56,797 bases of DNA from contig JAEDGZ010000012.1 in assembly GCA_016297215.1 (NCBI GenBank), forward strand, positions 1-56,797, written 5' to 3'. The notes below the pieces were generated by a model that saw only the letters and a list, made by a program, of their open reading frames with translations, did not search any database and was not told where the DNA came from. Position numbers and translations under genes: made by a program. The stretch comes from Paludibacteraceae bacterium. Its GTDB lineage: Bacteria; Bacteroidota; Bacteroidia; Bacteroidales; Paludibacteraceae. Shown in pieces: positions 26,317-33,809 of this stretch. How positions within the stretch are numbered: position 1 is the first letter of the stretch; every line of letters begins with the position of its first letter.

Positions 26317-29031
26317 ATGTACAAAAAGATTGTTTGGTTGTTGTTGATTCTTTGCACGTGCTTCCAACTGCATGCGCAAGAAGATACATTCATCGACGGA
26401 CTCATCGTCGATGCCGAAACCGGGGAAACGCTTCCTCTGGTGCAGGTCTATTTTGTGCAAAAGCAAAACAACGAATGGAAACCGACCAACATCGGAACAA
26501 CCTCCGACCTCGACGGCAAATTCGCCATCCCTGCACATCCCCAATATACCACCCTCTGCTTCCAAATGATTGGATACAAAAATGAATATCTCACTATCCG
26601 AAAAGGGCTAAAAAGGCACAACCTCAAAATCAAACTCAACGCCGATACCTACAACCTGCAAGACATCATCGTTAGACCCAACAAAGAAAAGCAGAAATAC
26701 AGACGGAGAGGAAACCCCGCCGTCGAACTCATCAAAAACGTCATTGCACACAAAGACTCCTTCAACGTCAAAACGCAAGACCACTATACCGCAGAAACAT
26801 ACCACCGTATGTCTTTTGCGCTCGAAAACTTCACACCTAACTTCGATAAACCTTTCTGGAAGAACTTCATCTTTATCCAAAAGTATATTGACACCACCGA
26901 ACTATATCCCTCCATCACGCTCTCCATACGCGAAAATTTCGCCGATGAATACTACCAACGAAGACCACGAAAAGAGAAACATATCGTCAGCCGAAAGCGC
27001 ATCTTCGGACTGGAATCGCTCCTCACCTCCTCTTCGCTCCAAGAGAACATGAATGCTGTCTTCACGGATATAGATATCAATGACGACAATATCAATGCCC
27101 TCTTCAATCGTTTTGTATCTCCCGTTTCCACACCGTTAGCCGTCTCCTATTACCAATACTATCTCGCCGACACCATCCTCATTGATGGCGATTCCTGCAT
27201 TGACCTCGCCTTCGTCCCTGTCAACTCACAGAGTTATAGTTTCACAGGGCATCTCTATATCGTCAACGACTCCACCTACAAAATCAAAAAGTATTCCCTC
27301 ACTGTCCCCAAGGAAATCAACCTCAACTTCGTCAGCGACTACACCGTTGAGCACCAATACAAACGACTCGAAAACGGACTTTGGGCGCCCGACAGAACAA
27401 CCACTTCCGCCAAATTCTTCCTCTTCAATCGAAAGAAGAACATCATCGCACGGCAAACCAAAATTTATACCGACTTCGACTTCGAAACACCCCTTAATCT
27501 CGCCGTCTTCTCTCCTTCTGTCCCCACCGACACCGTCAAGCCGCCCGACTCCACATCCATCCGAGAAGACTTCCTCTATTGGGATACCCACCGACCCGAA
27601 CCCCTCTCTTTCTACGAAGGCTCCGTCATGGACCTCGTCGCTGAGTTCAAAGCCACACCCAAATTCAACTCCCTGCTTATGGCTGTCGATGCCATCACCA
27701 CGGAGTACGTTGCCACCGTGCCCTCTACCCGATGGGGAGAGTCCAAATGGGACTTTGGACCTATCTACAATACCGTCTCGTGGAATCCCCTTGAAGGTGT
27801 CAGACTACGCGTCGGAGGAGTTACCACCGCCAACCTACACCCGCAACTCTTCCTATCTACATACCTCGCTTTCGGTACACAAGACCTCCTGCCCAAAGGG
27901 AATGTATCGCTCATGTGGTCGTTCAACAAAAAACACTACCACCAATACGAAGCACCTCGACACTATATCCAACTCCAAGCGCAATACGATGTCGAAGAAC
28001 CCGGACAACAAACGGGTATCATCACCAGAGACCACATACTCATGTCCATACCCACCTCCAAACCTACGATGAAAAACTATCAGTATGTATGGAGAGCAAA
28101 AGCCACCTATATGAAAGAGTGGCACAACGGACTAACCCTCAAAGCGGGATTCGATTTCGAGAATAACACCCCCGCAGGAGCACTCTACTACAGCCGCGTC
28201 AAGCAATACCTCGGCGGCAATGTCGCCATCACTCAACAGGTCCCCTCCTACAACAACTACGAAGCAGCCCTCGAACTTAGATACATCAACGGCTCACCCC
28301 TACCCATCGACCGTATGGGCACCGAATCACCATTCACCGTCGAGCAAGATGCACCCATCATCAGCCTACGACATACCATGGGCTACTTAGACGACAGATA
28401 CTCCGGAGGACAAGGATTCTACTACAATACCACCACACTCTCTGCCGAAAAACGATTCTGGTTCTCGTCCTTCGGACACTTAGATGCTAAAATCCAAGCA
28501 GGAGGTGTCTGGAATAAAGTACCCTTCACCAAACTCTATTTCCCTGCCACCTCCACCTCCATCTTCCTCGGGAAAAGCGCCTTCAACCTCATGCAACCCA
28601 TGGAGTTTATGATGGACTATTATGTCAGCCTCTTTGCTACGTACTATTTCAAAGGCTGGGTCATCAACCGCATCCCCGTGCTCAATAAAACAAAACTCCG
28701 AGGCGTCGTCAGTGTCGCTGCCATCTACGGAGGACTCACCGACAAAAACAATCCCTACCTCCCCGGCAACGAAAACCTCTATATCTTCCCCAACAACGCC
28801 ACGTACGACCACGAGGGAAAATATCTCAGCGGCTACACCTCATCGCCTATCGGAAAAATACCCTATGTCGAAATGACATTCGGTATAGAGAATATATTGA
28901 AATTCATACGAATAGACTATGTCCGCCGCTTCACCTACAACGACTACCTCCTCCCCGACGGCATACACCGCAGGCAAATCAAACCATGGGGTAGAAACGG
29001 TGTCAAAGTAACCATCCGCTTCGCCCTATAA
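26317..29031 (+). CDS. DUF5686 outer-membrane protein with CarboxypepD_reg-like domain
   Basis: 904 residues. Signal peptide to about residue 20 (CFQLHAQ), then a carboxypeptidase-regulatory-like beta sandwich at 25-115 (IDGLIVDAETGETLPLVQVY, DGKFAI). A long DUF5686 region follows, rich in beta strands and probably forming a barrel, ending in NGVKVTIRFAL. The architecture resembles TonB-dependent-transporter relatives without a plug. The function is unknown. It is paired with the GT4 gene and may handle a glycosylated surface product (inference). The stop codon lies in a ~60-bp tandem duplication that contains repeat hairpins. Confidence 0.88.
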   Translation: MYKKIVWLLLILCTCFQLHAQEDTFIDGLIVDAETGETLPLVQVYFVQKQNNEWKPTNIGTTSDLDGKFAIPAHPQYTTLCFQMIGYKNEYLTIRKGLKRHNLKIKLNADTYNLQDIIVRPNKEKQKYRRRGNPAVELIKNVIAHKDSFNVKTQDHYTAETYHRMSFALENFTPNFDKPFWKNFIFIQKYIDTTELYPSITLSIRENFADEYYQRRPRKEKHIVSRKRIFGLESLLTSSSLQENMNAVFTDIDINDDNINALFNRFVSPVSTPLAVSYYQYYLADTILIDGDSCIDLAFVPVNSQSYSFTGHLYIVNDSTYKIKKYSLTVPKEINLNFVSDYTVEHQYKRLENGLWAPDRTTTSAKFFLFNRKKNIIARQTKIYTDFDFETPLNLAVFSPSVPTDTVKPPDSTSIREDFLYWDTHRPEPLSFYEGSVMDLVAEFKATPKFNSLLMAVDAITTEYVATVPSTRWGESKWDFGPIYNTVSWNPLEGVRLRVGGVTTANLHPQLFLSTYLAFGTQDLLPKGNVSLMWSFNKKHYHQYEAPRHYIQLQAQYDVEEPGQQTGIITRDHILMSIPTSKPTMKNYQYVWRAKATYMKEWHNGLTLKAGFDFENNTPAGALYYSRVKQYLGGNVAITQQVPSYNNYEAALELRYINGSPLPIDRMGTESPFTVEQDAPIISLRHTMGYLDDRYSGGQGFYYNTTTLSAEKRFWFSSFGHLDAKIQAGGVWNKVPFTKLYFPATSTSIFLGKSAFNLMQPMEFMMDYYVSLFATYYFKGWVINRIPVLNKTKLRGVVSVAAIYGGLTDKNNPYLPGNENLYIFPNNATYDHEGKYLSGYTSSPIGKIPYVEMTFGIENILKFIRIDYVRRFTYNDYLLPDGIHRRQIKPWGRNGVKVTIRFAL

Positions 29032-29127
29032 TGTTGTCCGGTGTGCGCCCGCGACCGGTCGGGGCTAAAATATGCACCCCCGCCCTATAATGCTGCCCGG
29101 GTGCGCAGGCGTCCCCGCCTGCTAAAA
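29022..29127. repeat. Two tandem ~60-bp units with different hairpins
   Basis: Each unit begins with CGCCCTATAATG(T/C)TG and ends in GCTAAAA. The first encloses CCCGCGACC/GGTCGGGG, the second GCAGGCG-TCCC-CGCCTGC. The first unit includes the stop codon of the DUF5686 gene. Relatives lie at 32959-33004 and 34284-34312. Confidence 0.8.
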
Positions 29128-29153
29128 ATCGTAAATCGTAAATCGTAAATACA
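29128..29153. repeat. 7-bp array ATCGTAA
   Basis: Three perfect ATCGTAA units and ATACA fill the bases up to the start codon of the DMT gene. Confidence 0.8.
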
Positions 29154-29507
29154 ATGTGGATGTTTCTTTTGATGTTGTTGCAAACATCGATGCTCGTAGG
29201 AGGGCAAGTGCTCCTCAAACTCGGTATGCAAGATATGGGAGAGTTCTTATGGACTTGGGATTATATCCTTCATAATGTCTTGCTCAATGGCTGGCTGCTT
29301 CTCGGAGTGCTGTTGCTTATTGCTGCCAATGTCTTTTGGCTCTGGCTGCTCAAGATGTACCCCTTCTCTATCATCTATCCGCTTACCAGCATAGGTTTTG
29401 TGTTGGGCATGCTTTGCAGCGTACTCATCTTCCACGAGCCCGTCCATGCCATGCAATGGGTAGGCGTCATCTTGGTAATGGCAGGCTGCTACTTCATTGC
29501 CAAGTAA
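29154..29507 (+). CDS. Small four-helix DMT/EamA-like transporter
   Basis: 117 residues with four membrane helices, at about 3-20, 38-60, 66-88 and 95-115. The pattern GQVLLKLGMQ at the start and YPLTSIGFVLGMLCSVLIFHEP in the third and fourth helices fits the small multidrug resistance / ArnE-like half-size transporters, which act as dimers. It may be a lipid-linked sugar flippase subunit or a drug exporter; the sequence does not decide. A 7-bp array lies directly in front of the start. Confidence 0.8.
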   Translation: MWMFLLMLLQTSMLVGGQVLLKLGMQDMGEFLWTWDYILHNVLLNGWLLLGVLLLIAANVFWLWLLKMYPFSIIYPLTSIGFVLGMLCSVLIFHEPVHAMQWVGVILVMAGCYFIAK

Positions 29508-29545
29508 TAAAAGAGACTACCTAACAAATTCTATGAAGCGTTGCC

Positions 29546-29591
29546 ACTGGGGACGCAGGCGTCTCGCCTGCGGGCGTTTTGGAACAAAACG
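29546..29591 (+). repeat. GGGGACGC two-hairpin element
   Basis: Hairpin 1, GCAGGCG-TCT-CGCCTGC, at 29555-29571 and hairpin 2, CGTTTTG-GAA-CAAAACG, at 29575-29591. The copy at 32888-32933 has the same loops but compensated changes in the arm of hairpin 2. Confidence 0.88.
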
Positions 29592-29640
29592 AAGGTTTTT
29601 GCGGTGATTTTTGCAGCTTATAAGCCATTCACAAACAACA

Positions 29641-29680
29641 AGAGACTGCCCAACAAATTTGTTAGACAGCCTCTTTTTTA
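29641..29680. terminator. Likely bidirectional terminator between the DMT gene and parC
   Basis: AGAGACTGCCCAACAAA and TTTGTTAGACAGCCTCT form a 17-bp stem (fully paired on the minus strand if G-U is allowed), followed by TTTTTT on the plus strand. A half-copy, AGAGACTACCTAACAAATT, lies at 29513-29531, so the GGGGACGC element sits between two related sequences. Confidence 0.7.
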
Positions 29681-29695
29681 TCTAATCGTTCTCTC

Positions 29696-32431
29696 TCAGA
29701 ACAAACTCAACTGATTGTCCTCCTCATCGGTATGGTGCGTGGTGATGGTCATCGGCACATCCTCCACCGAGATTGTCGTCTCCTGCTTCTCCTCGTGGAG
29801 CTCTTTATGGAGGTGCGGTCTCCGGGCAGCACCCTCAGCATCCTGCAAAGCCGCATCCTCAGCACCTTTGGCACCCTCAGCATCCTGCAGAGCCGCACCT
29901 TTGGCACCCTCAGCACCCTCCGACGAATCCTCCCCCTCAGAAGCCGAATCTTCCTCCGGCTCCGGCTCCGGCGTGATGTCCTCTATTCGGCTGATTTCCA
30001 AGGTCGAAAGTCGCTTACCCTTCGCCTTCGGCGATTTCTCATCGATAAACTCCGCCATCGCTATCTCCTGCGCCTCGCGTGTCTCGTCAGTGAACACGAG
30101 TCGGAACACAGGCTCCTCGCGGTCGGTCAGCAACACGATGCGCGACTCCTTGTTCTCGCCTAACATGTTCTGCTGCTTCAAGGTCGCATCGAAGGTAAAC
30201 CGCTTTGCGTAGTAATACCCCAAGTCGGCATTCCACAGCGCCAGCGTCCACACTTTCTCCGCATCGAACTTCTCAATGCGCAAGATGTTTTGGTCGAAAT
30301 GCGCCGTCAGGTCAAACGTCGTCAGGTAGTAATCGCCCGTTGTGGTAATCACCAATATGCGGTCTTCGTCCCAGAACTCGCCGAGGTAGTTCCCTTGCCC
30401 GTCGTAGTTGATACGCAGCACATCGGGGTCGAACCACACCTTCCTGCCACCCAGCGTCGAGTGCCCTTTCTGCTTGAGCGTGATGCTCTTCACCTCAAAC
30501 TTCGTCAGCACGTTGCCTCGCGCCGTGCGGCTCTTCACTGCCAACTCGCTCAGGTCTTTGCAGACCTCCATCTTCTTCAGGTGCAACGCGGGCTTCAACT
30601 GGATACGTATCACCTCCGCCTCACCGTTCGGGTTCGCCGTGAAATACACCACCTTGCTCCCCGCCTTGCCTTGCGTCAGGTCATATTCCTTGTCGCGCGA
30701 CACGCCGGTAACCGAGAACCGCTTCATGAAGTACACTCCGCCTTTCCCGTCGCGATACACCACGTTGTATATCGTCCTATCGTCATTGCGCTTGAAGATA
30801 GCGATATGCAGGATATCCGTACCGATAAACAACTTCTCCGCCACGCGCATCACCTTGTATTTCCCGTCTTTGTGGAATACGATGATGTCGTCTATGTCCG
30901 AGCAGTTGCATAGGAACTCGTCCTTCTTCAACCCCGTCCCCACAAAGCCCTCAGCGCGGTTGATATACAGTTTCTCGTTGGCTTCCACCACCGTCTTCAC
31001 GTTGATGTTCGCGAAGTTCCTTACCTCCGTCCGACGCGGATACCGCTCGCCGTATTTCTTCTTCAGCATCTCAAACCAATCTATCGTGTAGTCGGTCAAG
31101 TGTGCCAAATGCTTCTGGCAGGCTTTTATCTGCTTGTCGAGGTCGCGCATCAACTCATCCGCTTTCTTCGAGTCGAATTTCGTGATACGAATCATCCGTA
31201 TCTCAAACAGTTTCTCGATATCCTCTTGCCTTACCTCGCGTATCAGTTGCGCTTTCCACGGCGTCAGCGCCTTGTCCACAAACGCAATCAGTTTCTCCTT
31301 ATTCGGCGCATTCTCGTAGCCTTCTTCTTTATAGATACGGTTCTCGATAAATATCTTCTCAAGCGAGGTGTAGAAGTATTTCTCCTCCAATTCGCCTTTA
31401 TCTATCTCCAACTCCCATTTCAGCAACGCCATCGTGTTGTCCACCGACATCCGCAGCAGGTTGCTCACCGTGGTGAATATCGGCTTCTTGTTCTGCACCA
31501 CGCAGCAGTTGGGCGAGATATTCACCTCGCAGTCGGTGAACGCATACAGCGCGTCTATCGCCTTGTCCGACGACGACCCGGGTGCCAACTGCACCACAAT
31601 CCGCGCCGTGTCTGCCGTGAAGTCATCCACCTTGCGAATCTTAATCTTCCCTTTCTGGTTCGCCCGCAGGATGGTCTCGATAATCTTCGTCGTCGTCGTG
31701 CCGTAGGGTATCTCGGTGATAATCAGCGTCTTGTTGTCGTCCGCTTTCTGTATCTTCGCCCGTATCTTCACCGTCCCCCCGCGCTCGCCGTCGTTGTAGC
31801 GGCTCACGTCTATCTCGCCCCCCGTCGGGAAATCGGGATAGAGCACAAACTCCTCCCCGCGCAGGTACGCCAACGCCGCATCGCATATCTCGCAGAAGTT
31901 ATGCGGCAGTATCTTCGAGTTCAGACCTACGGCAATACCCTCCACGCCCTGCGCCAACAGCAGCGGGAACTTTATCGGCAGGTGGATAGGCTCTTTCTTT
32001 CGCCCGTCATACGACAGCATCCAGTGTGTCGTCTTCGGGTTGAACACCGTGTCGAGCGCAAACTTGCTCAGCCGCGCCTCGATATAACGGGGTGCCGCCG
32101 CGCCGTCGCCCGTGAGGATATTCCCCCAGTTCCCCTGACAGTCTATCAGCAGGTCTTTCTGCCCTAATTGTACGAGAGCGTCTCCAATGCTCGCATCGCC
32201 GTGCGGGTGGTATTGCATCGTTTGTCCCACGATGTTCGCCACCTTGTTCATCTTACCGTCGTCCACGCACTTCATCGCGTGCAGGATACGCCGTTGCACA
32301 GGCTTTAAGCCGTCCTCTATCGCGGGGACGGCTCGCTCTAATATCACATACGATGCATAGTCCAAGAACCAATCTTGGTACATGCCCGTCAAGTGATACT
32401 TCACAGAATCATTGAAGGCATTCTCGCTCAT
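29696..32431 (-). CDS. parC: DNA topoisomerase IV subunit A with repeat-rich tail
   Basis: Breaks and rejoins DNA to decatenate chromosomes; partner ParE is outside the window. 911 residues. Quinolone-region motif YHPHGDASIGDAL (74-86), catalytic Tyr116 in AAPRYIEARLS, coiled coil about 360-470, then beta-pinwheel blades. The tail from about 810 is acidic, with a repeated GAEGAKGA/ALQDAEGA peptide encoded by near-direct DNA repeats. It then has RRPHLH, encoded by a palindromic element. The protein ends DNQLSLF, which matches the QL(S/D)LF sliding-clamp-binding motif. The 55-codon membrane protein gene lies 9 bp upstream, and the promoter is at 32652-32683. Confidence 0.94.
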   Translation of the reverse strand: MSENAFNDSVKYHLTGMYQDWFLDYASYVILERAVPAIEDGLKPVQRRILHAMKCVDDGKMNKVANIVGQTMQYHPHGDASIGDALVQLGQKDLLIDCQGNWGNILTGDGAAAPRYIEARLSKFALDTVFNPKTTHWMLSYDGRKKEPIHLPIKFPLLLAQGVEGIAVGLNSKILPHNFCEICDAALAYLRGEEFVLYPDFPTGGEIDVSRYNDGERGGTVKIRAKIQKADDNKTLIITEIPYGTTTTKIIETILRANQKGKIKIRKVDDFTADTARIVVQLAPGSSSDKAIDALYAFTDCEVNISPNCCVVQNKKPIFTTVSNLLRMSVDNTMALLKWELEIDKGELEEKYFYTSLEKIFIENRIYKEEGYENAPNKEKLIAFVDKALTPWKAQLIREVRQEDIEKLFEIRMIRITKFDSKKADELMRDLDKQIKACQKHLAHLTDYTIDWFEMLKKKYGERYPRRTEVRNFANINVKTVVEANEKLYINRAEGFVGTGLKKDEFLCNCSDIDDIIVFHKDGKYKVMRVAEKLFIGTDILHIAIFKRNDDRTIYNVVYRDGKGGVYFMKRFSVTGVSRDKEYDLTQGKAGSKVVYFTANPNGEAEVIRIQLKPALHLKKMEVCKDLSELAVKSRTARGNVLTKFEVKSITLKQKGHSTLGGRKVWFDPDVLRINYDGQGNYLGEFWDEDRILVITTTGDYYLTTFDLTAHFDQNILRIEKFDAEKVWTLALWNADLGYYYAKRFTFDATLKQQNMLGENKESRIVLLTDREEPVFRLVFTDETREAQEIAMAEFIDEKSPKAKGKRLSTLEISRIEDITPEPEPEEDSASEGEDSSEGAEGAKGAALQDAEGAKGAEDAALQDAEGAARRPHLHKELHEEKQETTISVEDVPMTITTHHTDEEDNQLSLF
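29811..29925 (-). repeat. Palindrome and direct repeats in the parC tail
   Basis: 29813-29834 has arms GGTGCGG and CAGCACC (one arm mutated) around TCTCCGGG. Next to it CACCCTCAGCATCCTGCA and CACCTTTGGCACCCTCAG alternate, producing the repeated GAKGA and ALQDAEGA peptides. Confidence 0.8.
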
Positions 32432-32440
32432 AAAGCGCGA

Positions 32441-32608
32441 TTACTCAACGAATTTGTTTACTACGACGTAGGTCAGAATACCTGCCAACTCGGTTGCCAA
32501 ACCTGCCACCAGCAGCCAGTTTGCCTGCGTAGCAAAGTTGTAAACCACCAAGAAAGCCACACCCAGCAGAAGGATGATTACGCCCAAGTTTTTAAGAATT
32601 GCGTTCAT
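32441..32608 (-). CDS. Small two-helix membrane protein, 55 residues
   Basis: MNAILKNLGVIILLLGVAFL opens the first membrane helix (7-23), and WLLVAGLATELAGILTYVVV (31-50) forms the second. The protein ends NKFVE. Its start lies about 44 bp downstream of a strong TTTG-type promoter, and parC begins 9 bp after its stop, so it is the first gene of the parC transcript. Small membrane proteins of this kind are common in Bacteroidales, but I know of no function. The codons are clean, and both the promoter and the spacing support expression. Confidence 0.8.
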   Translation of the reverse strand: MNAILKNLGVIILLLGVAFLVVYNFATQANWLLVAGLATELAGILTYVVVNKFVE

Positions 32609-32651
32609 ATTGTCTTAGAATATTAAGATTAGTCTTTTACCAAATCGGCTG

Positions 32652-32683
32652 CAAAGTTACGACAATTTTTTGAAAAAAGCAAG
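32652..32683 (-). promoter_or_regulatory. Promoter of the small membrane protein and parC
   Basis: On the minus strand, CTTG (32680-32683) and TAACTTTG (32652-32659) are 20 bp apart. Confidence 0.75.
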
Positions 32684-32754
32684 ATTTCCCCGTATTTTTT
32701 GCAATTTTCTCAAAAACCACCTCGTTTATGTATCGAGTGCCCATCTTATCAATC

Positions 32755-32798
32755 TCGAAAAAAAGTCGAAAACGACTCGAAAACGACACGAAAACGAG
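32755..32798. repeat. Four-unit 11-bp array
   Basis: The units TCGAAAAAAAG, TCGAAAACGAC, TCGAAAACGAC and ACGAAAACGAG follow each other exactly. Confidence 0.85.
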
Positions 32799-32845
32799 AC
32801 GAGGAAAAAAGCAGCCCAAAAGCCGCCAAACAGCAGAGCCCCCCA

Positions 32846-32933
32846 AAAGGAGGTGCGGTCTCCGGGCCGCACCAAAAACGAAACACCACTGGGGACGCAG
32901 GCGTCTCGCCTGCGGTCAGTTTGGAACAAACTG
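32846..32933 (+). repeat. GGTGCGG palindrome followed by a GGGGACGC two-hairpin element
   Basis: 32852-32873: arms GGTGCGG and CCGCACC around TCTCCGGG. 32888-32933: GCAGGCG-TCT-CGCCTGC, then CAGTTTG-GAA-CAAACTG. Confidence 0.88.
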
Positions 32934-32958
32934 TATGAAGCTGCAATGCTTTCCGATG

Positions 32959-33122
32959 TATGCAGGCGCCGTCCGGTGTGCGCAGGCGTCCCAGCCTGCT
33001 AAAAAAAAAGCAAAAGAATCTATAGCAGCTATAGCAACTATACCAACTATAATAGTTATACCAACCACAACACCCCTATGCGCCAAATTGTCAAATAGTA
33101 AATTGTCAAATTGTCAAATAGA
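32959..33122. repeat. Further hairpin, 9-bp and 8-bp arrays
   Basis: 32969-33004 has GTCCGGTGTG and GCAGGC/GCCTGC, then a run of A. 33019-33062 has units such as CTATAGCAG, CTATAGCAA and CTATACCAA every 9 bp. 33083-33120 has CAAATTGT and CAAATAGT units. Confidence 0.8.
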
Positions 33123-33207
33123 GCGTGTTTCCAGCCGCTGCGGTCGCGGGAGCGAGTGCGCGGTTGTAGATTATTCTAAATAAATTAGATTGTTTGTAAA
33201 TTATTCA

Positions 33208-33237
33208 AAGAGAGCCCGTCGCGAGACGCGCTCTCTT
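33208..33237 (-). terminator. Hairpin downstream of recX
   Basis: AGAGAGC and GCTCTCT, then CGTC and GACG, pair around a four-base loop with a single C-C mismatch on each strand. On the minus strand the stem is followed by TTTG. It fits the end of the prmC-recX transcript. Confidence 0.65.
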
Positions 33238-33292
33238 ATTCTTAATGTTTTTGCTAAGAAATTAATGGTTAATTACACGGAAATTATATGTT

Positions 33293-33352
33293 AACGTGAG
33301 TTCGATATAAGCGAGTTATTTCAGCACTCAAAGACTAATTTGGTGTTTGGTA
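33293..33352. repeat. Dispersed intergenic repeat, second locus
   Basis: AACGTGAGTTCGATATAAGC and TTTCAGCACTCAAAGAC match 172-220, and TAATTTGG with TTTGG also matches 274-310. It ends just before the recX stop. Confidence 0.75.
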
Positions 33353-33359
33353 ATGAACT

Positions 33360-33809
33360 CTATTTACGCTGAGACTCTCCTACCACGCGGAGGATGGTTG
33401 CGTACTCGAAACCGCGTTGGAGGAGGAAGCGGATTTGGGCTTCGCGGGGGGCATTTTTCTTTGTTGAAAGGACGGTGAGCAAGATGCGATTATACTCGGT
33501 CTCATCGATGTTTTGGAGGGCAGACTGTATCTCATTGGAGGGCAGTTGGCGGGCTTGGAGCATGGCGCGGATTTTCACCTTGCCCCAATGCTGATAGAGC
33601 AGTTTGTCGTGGGTGTAGGCACGGCAGTAGCGGGCATCGTCCAAGTAGCCTTGCTCATAGAGATGGTCGATGACGAAGTCCGCCTGCACGGGAGTACCGC
33701 CCCAAGCGAGGATTTTCGTGCGCACCTCGGAGGCACAATGCTCGGCACGGGCACAGTAGGTCTCAGCGCGGGAGGTCAGTTCTTGCAACGAGTATTCGCG
33801 GTTTGCCAT
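33360..33809 (-). CDS. recX: RecX family regulatory protein
   Basis: 149 residues from the ATG at 33809 (MANREYSLQEL). The helix repeats of RecX are visible: YCARAEHCASEVRTKILAWG, then VIDHLYEQGYLDDARYCRAY and KVKIRAMLQARQLP, with the final REAQIRFLLQRGFEYATILRVV. RecX binds RecA filaments and usually inhibits them. RecA is not in the window. The start lies 47 bp inside the end of prmC in another frame, so the genes are translationally linked. Longer in-frame starts would extend far into prmC and lack RecX features. Confidence 0.88.
   Translation of the reverse strand: MANREYSLQELTSRAETYCARAEHCASEVRTKILAWGGTPVQADFVIDHLYEQGYLDDARYCRAYTHDKLLYQHWGKVKIRAMLQARQLPSNEIQSALQNIDETEYNRILLTVLSTKKNAPREAQIRFLLQRGFEYATILRVVGESQRK

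Larger units (their letters stand above)
32609..33359. other. Repeat-filled intergenic region between parC and recX transcripts
   Basis: No gene is seen. It holds, in order, the parC promoter, an 11-bp array, the GGTGCGG palindrome, the GGGGACGC two-hairpin element, a CGCAGGCG/GCCTGC hairpin, a 9-bp array, a CAAATTGT array, a terminator hairpin and a dispersed repeat. It is the densest repeat cluster of the window. Confidence 0.8.

Noticed and set aside
29546..29591. GGGGACGC element as a simple transcription terminator
   Set aside because: The same element lies within the coding region of ldcA and lacks a T-run. A better terminator lies at 29641-29680.
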